Assembly (NCBI GenBank): GCA_030632405.1
Contig: DAOVUU010000112.1
Span: forward strand, 1-7,619
Reading direction: 5' to 3'
DNA: 7,619 nt
From: Desulfobulbaceae bacterium
Lineage (GTDB): Bacteria > Desulfobacterota > Desulfobulbia > Desulfobulbales > Desulfocapsaceae
The position numbers and the translations under genes are program-made. The notes below the pieces were generated by a model, which saw only the letters and a list, made by a program, of their open reading frames with translations, was not told the origin of the DNA and did not search any database. Below are positions 1-6,510 of this stretch, one piece after another. The first letter of the stretch is position 1. The number at the start of each line of letters is the position of its first letter.

Positions 1-237
1 ATCATTCTGGACTCATATCTGAAAGGCAATATCGACTCGGTGACCCTCCATGACAGCAATGGAAATATACTGGAGGAAAAAAGTGTGGCAAGAACCGATG
101 ATCGAGAACGCTCTGCCGTTTTTTTCAATAGACCAGGGTATGAGTATCCTGACAATATGACTGTCCGGGTCTCTCTGAAGGATGGTGATGCGCTTCAGTA
201 CCTGGTGGCAAATCCATCCGAACGGTTAGGGTACTGA
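1..237 (+). CDS. 3' end of an unrecognised gene, cut by the left window edge
   Basis: Frame 1 is open from the first base to a TGA stop at 235-237, giving 78 visible residues. A GTG at 40 and an ATG at 157 are in frame, but there is no reason to start there, because the frame continues to the window edge and no Shine-Dalgarno site precedes the GTG. The visible part is hydrophilic with alternating hydrophobic residues (for example VTLHDSNGNIL and MTVRVSLKDGD), which suggests beta strands, and it ends in NPSERLGY. It has no membrane segment and no motif I recognise. It converges with the lipoprotein gene on the other strand, with only 27 bp between the two stop codons and no clear terminator hairpin there. 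Function unknown. That it is a real gene end is likely but not certain. Confidence 0.6.
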   Translation: MILDSYLKGNIDSVTLHDSNGNILEEKSVARTDDRERSAVFFNRPGYEYPDNMTVRVSLKDGDALQYLVANPSERLGY

Positions 238-264
238 TTTGGTTGCTTGGGTTTTGATTCCTGT

Positions 265-1344
265 TCAGCCGGCCGGGAGGGTGATTACAGGAGAGAAACC
301 CTCAGAACCGCTTTCTGCTAGTGTGAACAGAAAAAGTAGAAAAGAAAATATCCGCTTAGAGATGAAATCCGTATCTTCTATATAGAACCAGAAATCACGA
401 TATTTAATAGCCAGAAAGGCATCGTCCGGTTTTTCTTTGCTGCTGTGAATGAATACTCGCGAATGTATCTCATCACCAGGGGGTGAATTTATATAGTTCC
501 CGGCTGAGGCTCTGTTCTCATCAATATGTTTTTGAGGAATCTGTACGGATTGCGATATCTCAACAGTAATATCCAGCATTGACCGGGTAAGCATGGCTAT
601 CTCGGTATCATTTGAGGTAGAGGACCCATAGACCAGGTTAAAATCACTTTTATCTGGATTCAACCCCAGCAGTTCTCTGGCACGCAGTGCCTGCTGGGTA
701 AGCTCTTTCTCCATATTTCGTCGGAAGAAGACAATGGTTTTACCGCTGTCCTGTGCCACAACTCTTGCACCGAGTCCCCCTGCTTTCTGTATATAAGCTA
801 ATGCATCAAGTAACTGGTTAAAATCTTTGTCAGCATTGCGGGTAATCATCAGTCTGCCAGTACTGTTGTACAGATCGTTGATTGCAAACAGACAGATACG
901 AAAAATTAAATCTACACCCCAGCCGGACTGTACAAGGCTTAAAAGCGCATGTGGGGAGATGGGGGTGAGAAGGCTTTTAGAGAATTTTTTTCCTGTCAGG
1001 GGGTTGTAGGTTATAGTTGGACGATCAGCATATTTTCCTTTTCCTCCCAGGGCCACCAGACCATCTCCCAGGATACCTCCAGATTGCAATTCGGCACTGG
1101 CAACCAGTTCAGTCTCCATGCTGTACTGATTGACTATCGAACTCACTTCCAGGAAAATCGGCGTATCCCCATATCGTAATTTAATGATATTGAGCAACAT
1201 CATTTTCTTCCACGATTCGGCTATGGACGAGGAGTAGTCAAATCGATCCCTTTCCACGGAGGGTGGTCCAATTGCCGCACATCCTGAAAATAGAAGAAGG
1301 AGAGTGAGGCAGAGACAGGTTCTTTGGCATTTTATAATAATCAC
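265..1344 (-). CDS. Conserved lipoprotein of unknown function
   Basis: This 359-residue protein starts with GTG at 1344. An AGGGAA ribosome binding site lies six bases upstream, and no in-frame ATG lies near. The N-terminus is a lipoprotein signal: basic residues K5 and R8, a leucine-rich core at 11-18, then FSGC with the lipidated cysteine at C22. The residue after it is Ala, which fits sorting to the outer membrane. The mature part carries blocks that I recall from a proteobacterial family of hypothetical lipoproteins: LLNIIKLRYGDTPIFLEV (50-67), RPTITYNPLTG near 108-118, LLTPISP near 125-131, QSGWGVDLIFR near 139-149, and a hydrophobic C-terminus ending in PVITLPAG. The segment FSFLLFLFTLA (333-343) is strongly hydrophobic and could be buried or associate with a membrane. 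No enzymatic motif is visible. The gene stands alone: its upstream neighbour is divergent and its downstream neighbour convergent. The lipoprotein call is firm; the role is unknown. Confidence 0.85.
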   Translation of the reverse strand: MIIIKCQRTCLCLTLLLLFSGCAAIGPPSVERDRFDYSSSIAESWKKMMLLNIIKLRYGDTPIFLEVSSIVNQYSMETELVASAELQSGGILGDGLVALGGKGKYADRPTITYNPLTGKKFSKSLLTPISPHALLSLVQSGWGVDLIFRICLFAINDLYNSTGRLMITRNADKDFNQLLDALAYIQKAGGLGARVVAQDSGKTIVFFRRNMEKELTQQALRARELLGLNPDKSDFNLVYGSSTSNDTEIAMLTRSMLDITVEISQSVQIPQKHIDENRASAGNYINSPPGDEIHSRVFIHSSKEKPDDAFLAIKYRDFWFYIEDTDFISKRIFSFLLFLFTLAESGSEGFSPVITLPAG

Positions 1345-1666
1345 TTTGGGTTCCCTGGATTTTAAATGGGGGGTATGATGACAAGTAACAATTATTTGTA
1401 TAAAAACATACCTGATAATTTAAGGAGACCTCAATAAATTTAAAATTTAGAGTGCAATTTGATTGAAGAACAGGAGGATAATAGTTCAGGTGGGATTGAG
1501 GTAACTGTTAAACACAGCTTCGTCTAAAAATCTGTGTGAAAAGAATTTTAACCGTGATTATATGTAATAATGAGGTTTGTTCGTGAACTCGTGTGGTAAA
1601 TAGTGCAAGATAGCTTCAGGAATCAGGTCTACTCAACATTGCCCGGCATCAAATTAATAAAGAGTC
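1345..1666. other. 322-bp non-coding divergent intergenic region
   Basis: This stretch separates the divergent lipoprotein and sulfotransferase genes, so it should hold both promoters. It is visibly A+T-rich, with several -10-like hexamers (GATAAT at 1477-1482, TAATAA at 1565-1570) but none with a convincing -35 hexamer at 16-18 bp. An A+T-rich inverted repeat, TAAATT-TAA-AATTTA, lies at 1435-1449, and a short palindrome, GTTC-GT-GAAC, lies near 1579-1588. A frame of 22 codons opens with TTG at 1459, but it has no ribosome binding site in front and I do not call it a gene. No RNA gene or known riboswitch fold is recognised. Confidence 0.5.
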
Positions 1667-2860
1667 ATGTTCACCAGAAAATTATTTCGATACTCCATTG
1701 ATAAAATAAATGGGCGGTTCATCTCCGGTTGGTGCTTCCATCGGCTGAGAAAAGCTGAGCCGGTCACAATAAGGTTTGTCGCCGATGAACACGATTTGGG
1801 AACGGTGCAGACCATAGTGTACCGAAAAGATCTGAAGATTAAAAAGTTACATCCCACGGGGGTTTGCGGGTTTGATTTCAGTTTCCCCGATGATTTCGAT
1901 CCCGGGAAATATCACTCTTTGAAATTGTATGTCGGCAAGGCAAGGGTACCACTGGTTAATATCGACTGTGGTGAGGTGGAAAAACTGGAGCCAGACCCTG
2001 CTAAAAGCATATATTTTATGCATATCCCCAAAACTGCAGGCTCTTCGTTCAATGCCTTTGCCAGGTTGTGTTTTCCCTCTGATAAGTATGCCCCCCATAT
2101 TGAGCGGTTGGCAGAAACGGATCGCAGGGCGCTGATAGGAGACAGCAGATACATTGCAGGGCACTTACCCTGGAGTGAGGCTGGGCCCCTCGTGGAAGGT
2201 TCTGTGTATAGTTTGTATACACTTCTACGCGACCCGTATACGCATCTACATTCCCATCTGAATTATGTCAGATCCGTGCATACGAATGCTGAACATGATG
2301 TTCATAGCAAATATAAACATAATGACACTATAAAAGGGTTGGCGGCCAGGCTGAATAAACTGGATTTTAAAGATGATGACAAGCTGCAGCATTTCATCGA
2401 GGAACTAAAAGGGTTTCAGCTTGATTTCTTTGATAATATTCAGACTAGATATTTTCTTGATTATAGGCCTGAAAAAGTCACCGTTGAAGATCTTGAGAAT
2501 GCCAAGAAAAATATTCTACGCTTTCATCTCGTTGGTTTAACCGAGTATTACCACGTTTTTTTAGATCGATTCTGCCGGGATATGGGACTGCCTCCGCAGT
2601 CTCAAACGGAGATATCAAATAAATCTGAACACTATTATTTGTTTGATTACGAGCGAGAAACTACCAGAGAGATCCTGTTGCCATTGATTGGAGTTGATTT
2701 ACTCCTTTATCAATATGTCAGCCAGATATTTTGGCCTGAATTACGTCTTGGTGGTAAAAGTGCAAACACCGAAGTGACTAGATCGAAGTCTCCGCTTATC
2801 TCCCGCCTGCGCGGGAATGACGGGAAACAAGGGAATGTTTTTGATAAAGCGGCAGAGTAG
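1667..2860 (+). CDS. Sulfotransferase (family 2 type) with N-terminal beta-rich domain
   Basis: This 397-residue protein starts at ATG 1667. Two in-frame TAA stops lie 7-12 bases upstream, so no earlier start is possible; the ribosome binding site (AAAGAG) is weak and close. Residues about 14-100 contain GRFISGWCF and a later GVCGFDFSFP, the pattern of the small beta-sandwich domain often attached to bacterial glycosyltransferases and sulfotransferases. The catalytic part follows. HIPKTAGSSF (119-128) is the 5'-phosphosulfate-binding loop for PAPS, AGH near 164-166 is typical of the family, and LLRDPYTHLHSHLNYV (186-201) is the 3'-phosphate-binding element with R188 and S196. The likely reaction is sulfate transfer from PAPS to a hydroxyl of a surface or extracellular polysaccharide or glycolipid; the acceptor cannot be read from the sequence. 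The domain seems to end near residue 360. The last ~30 residues, including SRLRGNDG, come from a REP-like repeat and are probably not native to the family. No signal peptide, so a cytoplasmic site is expected. Confidence 0.85.
   Translation: MFTRKLFRYSIDKINGRFISGWCFHRLRKAEPVTIRFVADEHDLGTVQTIVYRKDLKIKKLHPTGVCGFDFSFPDDFDPGKYHSLKLYVGKARVPLVNIDCGEVEKLEPDPAKSIYFMHIPKTAGSSFNAFARLCFPSDKYAPHIERLAETDRRALIGDSRYIAGHLPWSEAGPLVEGSVYSLYTLLRDPYTHLHSHLNYVRSVHTNAEHDVHSKYKHNDTIKGLAARLNKLDFKDDDKLQHFIEELKGFQLDFFDNIQTRYFLDYRPEKVTVEDLENAKKNILRFHLVGLTEYYHVFLDRFCRDMGLPPQSQTEISNKSEHYYLFDYERETTREILLPLIGVDLLLYQYVSQIFWPELRLGGKSANTEVTRSKSPLISRLRGNDGKQGNVFDKAAE
2788..2825. repeat. REP-like palindromic repeat inside the end of the sulfotransferase gene
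   Basis: The core is TCCCGC-CTGC-GCGGGA (2801-2816), a perfect 6-bp stem with a 4-base loop, followed by ATGACGGG. On the other strand it reads as the widespread type GTCATTCCCGCGCAGGCGGG, found in many copies in numerous proteobacterial genomes. Translated in the sulfotransferase frame it gives SRLRGNDG, a peptide often seen at the ends of proteins whose genes run into such repeats. The outer limits given are approximate, and only one copy lies in this window. No T-run follows the hairpin, so it is not a standard intrinsic terminator, although it could stabilise the mRNA end. Confidence 0.7.
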
Positions 2861-2874
2861 GGTGTCATTATTAC

Positions 2875-2903
2875 TTGACCTGGTCAGATCCGGATCAAAA
2901 TAC
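2875..2903 (+). promoter_or_regulatory. Candidate promoter/operator upstream of the M20 peptidase
   Basis: TTGACC at 2875-2880 resembles a -35 box. A 17-bp spacer leads to AAATAC, which is a poor -10, so the promoter itself is weakly supported. Two perfect inverted repeats lie in the same place: TGACC-T-GGTCA (2876-2886) and, directly next to it, the 10-bp palindrome GATCCGGATC (2887-2896). Dyads over a -35/spacer region are usual for repressor sites. The regulator cannot be named, although TGGTC/GACCA half-sites recall GntR-type operators. The peptidase start codon is about 40 bp downstream. Confidence 0.3.
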
Positions 2904-2944
2904 GCTTATGAGCAGGCTACCCATAATTTGCAGGAGAGATAACA

Positions 2945-4261
2945 ATGGTACCAACTGAAGAGAACAAAAAATCCGCCGGCATCATTTCAGCCGATATCCG
3001 GGAGCAGTTCGATAATCTCCTTGCTGAACCGATTGTCCGGAAAGGACTCGATTTTATCAAAAATGATGACAAGAGGCGAATCGAAGAGCAGATCCAAATA
3101 ACCGAAATTCCAGCGCCACCGTTTGCGGAAGAAGAAAGGGCCGAAGATTTTAAACGGCGATTTACGGAACTCGGTCTGTCAGATGTGTATCTGGATGCGG
3201 AAGGGAACACTATAGGTCTTATGAAAGGATCCAGAGAAGGACTGAAGCTTGTGGTGAGCGCCCATCTCGATACTGTCTTCCCGAAAGGATACGATGCAAA
3301 GGTGACCATTGATGATAAGGGTGTTATTCATGCTCCCGGTATTTCAGATGATGCTGCGGGGCTGGCAGCATTGTTGAGTATTGCCAGGACTCTTAAAGAG
3401 ACCGGTATTCGTACCGTCGGGGATATTCTGTTTGTCGGAACAGTGGGCGAGGAGGGAAGGGGGGATCTCCGGGGAGTGAAGCATCTGTTCAGCACGGTGA
3501 AAGATGTCGACGGATTTATCTCCATTGACGGCGACGGCTGTGAGAATATCATCTATCTCGGACTCGGCAGCAAGAGGTTTGAGTTTACCTTTAAGGGCCC
3601 GGGAGGACACAGTTTCATGGCATTTGGCGATGTCCCCAACCCCATCCATGCCATGGGACGAGCCATCGACAAAATCGCAAATATTTCAGTGCCGGATGAG
3701 CCGAGAACGACATATTCAGTCTCTGTGGTTGGTGGCGGTACATCGGTGAATTCCATTGCAACCGATGCTGTCATGATGACGGACACACGATCTGTCTGCC
3801 CGGAGCAGCTCGACAAGACGGTTTCCGAGCTGGTAAATTGTGTAAAGATGGCCGTTATTGAAGAAAATACTTCGTTGAAAATTCCGTGGGACAGTGAGGA
3901 TAATATCCGGTTGGAGATTGAAAAAATTGGTGACCGTCCATCAGGTGTCTGCTTGCCTGACACCCTGCATGTTCAGGTGGCATGGGCGGCCACCGAAGCC
4001 ATTGGTGGAACCCCTCAATTGGAGCTCCCCGGCAGTACTGATTCCAGCATACCCATTAACCTCGGGGTCCCTGCGTTAACTCTCGGTGGGGGCGGTAAAG
4101 GAACCGGCATCCATTCGCCCCAGGAGTCCTTTGATCCCACCGACGCCTATTTTGCGGTCCAGCGGGTCTTTTTGACGATTCTTGCATTTACCGGAATAGT
4201 GGGCAAAACAGACCCATTACTTCCCAAAAACTCCGGCTATAAAACTCCACAGTCCGGTTAA
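2945..4261 (+). CDS. M20-family zinc metallopeptidase
   Basis: This 438-residue protein starts at ATG 2945 behind an AGGAGA site with 7-bp spacing. It is a co-catalytic di-zinc exo-peptidase or related amidohydrolase of the M20 clan. The expected residues are all present. H107 and D109 lie in SAHLDT. The bridging D135 lies in GISDDAAG. The general base E169 and ligand E170 lie in GTVGEEGRGD. A further acidic ligand, D195, lies in ISIDGDG. The last histidine, H390, lies in GTGIHSPQESFDP. The GPGGHSF block (218-224) marks the dimerisation (lid) domain inserted at roughly 210-320. The length is near that of peptidase T-like and carboxypeptidase G2-like enzymes. There is no signal peptide, so it should act in the cytoplasm on small peptides or N-acyl amino acids. 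The exact substrate cannot be read: tripeptidase, dipeptidase and deacylase roles are all possible. It is probably transcribed alone, as the gaps on both sides (84 and 174 bp) carry promoter-like sites. Confidence 0.9.
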   Translation: MVPTEENKKSAGIISADIREQFDNLLAEPIVRKGLDFIKNDDKRRIEEQIQITEIPAPPFAEEERAEDFKRRFTELGLSDVYLDAEGNTIGLMKGSREGLKLVVSAHLDTVFPKGYDAKVTIDDKGVIHAPGISDDAAGLAALLSIARTLKETGIRTVGDILFVGTVGEEGRGDLRGVKHLFSTVKDVDGFISIDGDGCENIIYLGLGSKRFEFTFKGPGGHSFMAFGDVPNPIHAMGRAIDKIANISVPDEPRTTYSVSVVGGGTSVNSIATDAVMMTDTRSVCPEQLDKTVSELVNCVKMAVIEENTSLKIPWDSEDNIRLEIEKIGDRPSGVCLPDTLHVQVAWAATEAIGGTPQLELPGSTDSSIPINLGVPALTLGGGGKGTGIHSPQESFDPTDAYFAVQRVFLTILAFTGIVGKTDPLLPKNSGYKTPQSG

Positions 4262-4335
4262 GTCGTATCCCACGGCAGTAGTCTGGCTTTTGTACTGGCA
4301 CCGGAAGAGAAATCCCAGAACCGCTATTCTTTCAA

Positions 4336-4366
4336 CTTGACAATGTATGCTTTTGTCAGCTAGAAG
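4336..4366 (+). promoter_or_regulatory. Candidate sigma-70-type promoter with inverted repeat, upstream of the small gene
   Basis: A perfect -35 box, TTGACA (4337-4342), is followed after 18 bp by TAGAAG (4361-4366), which matches four of six -10 positions. The same stretch holds an inverted repeat, TGACAA (4338-4343) and TTGTCA (4353-4358), separated by nine bases, so a repressor bound there would cover the -35 and spacer. A further TGTCAA occurs at 4413-4418, shortly before the ribosome binding site of the small gene. A start near 4373 would give a leader of about 60 nt. Promoter strength and regulator are inferred only. Confidence 0.4.
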
Positions 4367-4425
4367 TGACATCATGTTGTGGGTATATGCTCGCAACGAT
4401 ACTGTGTAGCACTGTCAAACATAAT

Positions 4426-4430
4426 GGAGG
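4426..4430 (+). promoter_or_regulatory. Strong ribosome binding site that sets the small-gene start
   Basis: GGAGG lies five bases before ATG 4436. The frame is open further upstream to an ATG at 4379, but that codon has no Shine-Dalgarno site, so 4436 is the better start. Confidence 0.65.
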
Positions 4431-4435
4431 TAATT

Positions 4436-4612
4436 ATGGCAGAAGAAAAAGATGTTGGATGCGCCAGGCCAACAGGGGGCCCGGTAGGTGAAGATCAATC
4501 AGAATTCAATGAATCGCCAGAAATAATCAAGGAGGAAGGCACTATGGTTATGGTAGGTCACCCGATCTCCTTCGCGGCAGGTTTTATCAGAACCTCATCA
4601 TACCACATGTAG
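4436..4612 (+). CDS. 58-residue small protein of unknown function
   Basis: The ATG at 4436 sits five bases behind a GGAGG site; the stop is TAG at 4610-4612. The protein has two halves. Residues 1-35 are acidic and polar, with one cysteine (C9), a GCARPTGGPVG stretch, and then a Glu/Asn-rich part ending in KEEGT. Residues 36-58 are hydrophobic to aromatic: MVMVGHPISFAAG, then FIRTSSYHM. An acidic leader followed by a short, distinct tail is the general shape of a ribosomally made peptide precursor. However, no maturation enzyme, protease or exporter lies nearby, so that reading is only a possibility. A toxin-like, membrane-associated or regulatory small protein would also fit. A second good ribosome binding site lies inside the gene before codon 37. 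It has a promoter-like site upstream, and the HAD gene follows after 108 bp. I know no family for it. Confidence 0.55.
   Translation: MAEEKDVGCARPTGGPVGEDQSEFNESPEIIKEEGTMVMVGHPISFAAGFIRTSSYHM
4529..4535 (+). promoter_or_regulatory. Internal ribosome binding site for a possible nested start
   Basis: AAGGAGG lies eight bases before the in-frame ATG at 4544, inside the 58-codon gene. Translation from there would give a separate 22-residue peptide, MVMVGHPISFAAGFI followed by RTSSYHM, identical to the hydrophobic tail of the longer product. The site may also be a chance result of Lys-Glu-Glu codons (AAG GAG GAA). Confidence 0.3.
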
Positions 4613-4720
4613 GGCTGAGTACCTGAAAAAACACAACGGTCCGGAGCCTACGCTTTCTCGTCCCCTCAGATTGCCGCGAGGGTGCAATTCAGTGTTCCGC
4701 TAGATTGAGGAAATAGAAAC

Positions 4721-5362
4721 ATGAAAATTCAAGCTGCTATCTTTGACATGGATGGACTGCTTTTAGACTCCGAGAGAATATGCATGGACTGCTTCCTGGA
4801 ATCGTGTCGATCAATTGGTTTTGAAGCTGACCCGGCTATATATATTTGCTGCATAGGATCAAATGTTGAGAGGACCAGAGAAATATTGACGGAAGGTTAT
4901 GGCGAATCCTTTCGGTATGATGAAGTTCGCAGTCTCTGGAGGAGACTTTATCTGAAGGAAGTTTATGAAAAACCGGTTCCCTTGAAGTTGGGTGCAAAGG
5001 AGTTATTGCAGAAAATTTCTCATTCCGGCGTTCCAATGGGAGTTGCTACATCAACACAATATGATCTCGCGCTTATCAAGTTAAAAAATGCAGGGATATT
5101 TGAATATTTTGATTTTGTTGTTGCGGGTGACCAGGTTTGTAAAAGTAAGCCCGATCCTGAAATCTATTTAACCGCAGCCAATAAACATGAGGTTGGTGTA
5201 GAACAGTGTATAGCATTTGAGGATTCTGAAAATGGCGTGCGGGCAGCTTATGCAGCTGGTATTTCCGTCATTCAAGTGCCTGACATCGTACAACCGACAG
5301 ATAGTCTCAGGTCCTTAGGCCACACCATAGTTGGTTCGCTATGCGATGTGGAGTGGGGTTGA
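4721..5362 (+). CDS. HAD-superfamily phosphatase/phosphomutase, beta-phosphoglucomutase type
   Basis: This 213-residue protein starts at ATG 4721, with GAGG ten bases upstream. All four HAD motifs are present. Motif I is FDMDG, with nucleophile D9 and acid/base D11. Motif II is VATST, with T110 or S111. Motif III is the lysine in KSKPDP (K143). Motif IV is FEDSENG, with E167 and D168 binding magnesium. The helical cap between motifs I and II (about residues 16-85) places it in subfamily IA, with beta-phosphoglucomutase, phosphoglycolate phosphatase and sugar-phosphate phosphatases. It should be a soluble cytoplasmic enzyme that removes phosphate from a small metabolite; sequence alone does not give the substrate. 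The C-terminus is complete and converges on the AI-2E gene, with 32 bp between stops. It may be cotranscribed with the small gene upstream, but the 108-bp gap leaves this open. Confidence 0.9.
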   Translation: MKIQAAIFDMDGLLLDSERICMDCFLESCRSIGFEADPAIYICCIGSNVERTREILTEGYGESFRYDEVRSLWRRLYLKEVYEKPVPLKLGAKELLQKISHSGVPMGVATSTQYDLALIKLKNAGIFEYFDFVVAGDQVCKSKPDPEIYLTAANKHEVGVEQCIAFEDSENGVRAAYAAGISVIQVPDIVQPTDSLRSLGHTIVGSLCDVEWG

Positions 5363-5394
5363 GGTGAATCGTTATTTTTATAAACTATGCGATT

Positions 5395-6483
5395 TCATTC
5401 CCGAGGTGCAGAAACTGTTTCACTGTTTTCATCAATCCATGCCATAAACAAGGTGTACATGACAGCAAGTACAACAGCACCGGTAAAAAGGCCCATAATG
5501 CCGGAGAGCATCATACCGCCCAGTGCTCCGAGCAAAATAACCAGCATGGGAATATCAACTCCGCGACCCATGAGCATCGGTTTTAAAAAACCATCACTTG
5601 CCGTTACAAAAAGTGCCCAGACCAGGAAAATCACTGCAGTGGTAGTATCGTTTACAGAAAAAACATAGGCGGCAACCGGTCCGAGTACCAGGATGGGCGG
5701 TAACTGACTGACAGCACAGACTAGAACGAGAACAGCCCACAGGCCGGCAGCAGGGACACCGACAATGACCATACCAATGGCAGCTAGAACAGATTGAATT
5801 ACCGCCACACCAACAACACCCAGCATAACCCCGCGAATGGTTGCGGTTATCAGGCTTGTAAGCTCCATTCCTTTTTCCCCGGCAACACGTGTAATAATAC
5901 GTTCTGCAATAGTAGAGCACTCCTCTGCTTTAGCCAGGAAAACGCCGGCTATAATAGTTGAGATGATAACCATGAAGATCCCGATCAGTCCTCCGCCAAC
6001 GGAGCCAAGCAGCGTTCCGGCAGCCGATTTAATCTGGGGCGCAAATTGTTTCAGAGCTCCCTCAAGGTTCGTTGAAACCAGTTTCCAGGTCTGGTGGACG
6101 GTATCTCCGATGACGGGCCAGCCGGCAACAGTTTCCGGCGGTGGGGGAATGACAAGTGATCTGCTTTCCATACTCTCTGTTAAGCCTTGAATCGCATCAA
6201 TGGATGATACAGCAAGCATCGCCGAGGGAATAATCAGGGCGGCAATGATCGCCGCTACGAAGAAGCCGGAGGCAAGAGACTTTCTGCCGCCAAACATCCT
6301 GGCAAGCTTTGCAATAAAAGGTTCCAGAGCAACAGCAAGAATCCCTCCCCAGATGACAGGGACCAAAAATGGCTTTATCACTTGAAAGGTCCAGGTGACC
6401 AGGATTCCCAGGACTGCAATTTTTATTACAAGTTCAATTATATGTTTAGAAATTATTTCCTTTTTCTCTATCTGTTCGTCCAT
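5395..6483 (-). CDS. AI-2E family transporter (PerM/YdiK-like membrane protein)
   Basis: This is a 362-residue polytopic inner-membrane protein. ATG at 6483 is chosen as start; a TTG directly before it (6486) is also in frame and would add one residue. A GGAGG site lies nine bases before the ATG. Hydrophobic segments lie at about 15-54 (two), 72-95, 155-184, 215-258 (two), 262-275, 281-297 and 311-349 (two). A soluble loop between 96 and 154 holds PPPPETVAGWPVIG, typical of the family. The conserved QLPPILVLGP (260-269) and LKPMLMGRG (300-308) are also present. Members have been linked to autoinducer-2 export (TqsA), sodium/proton exchange and small-molecule efflux, so the family name does not establish AI-2 transport. 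The gene lies 27 bp downstream of the AsmA-family gene on the same strand and is probably in one operon with it. Confidence 0.92.
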   Translation of the reverse strand: MDEQIEKKEIISKHIIELVIKIAVLGILVTWTFQVIKPFLVPVIWGGILAVALEPFIAKLARMFGGRKSLASGFFVAAIIAALIIPSAMLAVSSIDAIQGLTESMESRSLVIPPPPETVAGWPVIGDTVHQTWKLVSTNLEGALKQFAPQIKSAAGTLLGSVGGGLIGIFMVIISTIIAGVFLAKAEECSTIAERIITRVAGEKGMELTSLITATIRGVMLGVVGVAVIQSVLAAIGMVIVGVPAAGLWAVLVLVCAVSQLPPILVLGPVAAYVFSVNDTTTAVIFLVWALFVTASDGFLKPMLMGRGVDIPMLVILLGALGGMMLSGIMGLFTGAVVLAVMYTLFMAWIDENSETVSAPRE

Positions 6484-6510
6484 CAATTTCTTCCTCCGGT
6501 CGGCTTGTTT

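Noticed and set aside
1435..1449. A+T-rich inverted repeat TAAATT-TAA-AATTTA as a regulatory site.
   Set aside because: Such repeats are frequent by chance in A+T-rich sequence, and it is not placed at a recognisable promoter.
1459..1527. A 22-codon frame starting with TTG in the divergent intergenic region.
   Set aside because: It has no ribosome binding site before it, a rare start codon and no recognisable product.
4379..4435. Longer version of the small gene starting at ATG 4379 (77 codons).
   Set aside because: No Shine-Dalgarno site precedes 4379, while GGAGG lies at ideal distance before ATG 4436.
4663..4682. CCCTC and GAGGG arms as a possible terminator after the small gene.
   Set aside because: The stem is only five pairs with a ten-base loop and no T-run follows.
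5594..5920. A 108-codon minus-strand frame rich in Cys and Tyr, at first sight like a cysteine-rich peptide.
   Set aside because: It lies fully inside the AI-2E transporter gene in another frame; the Cys/Tyr richness follows from the codons of the Ala/Val/Gly-rich membrane protein.
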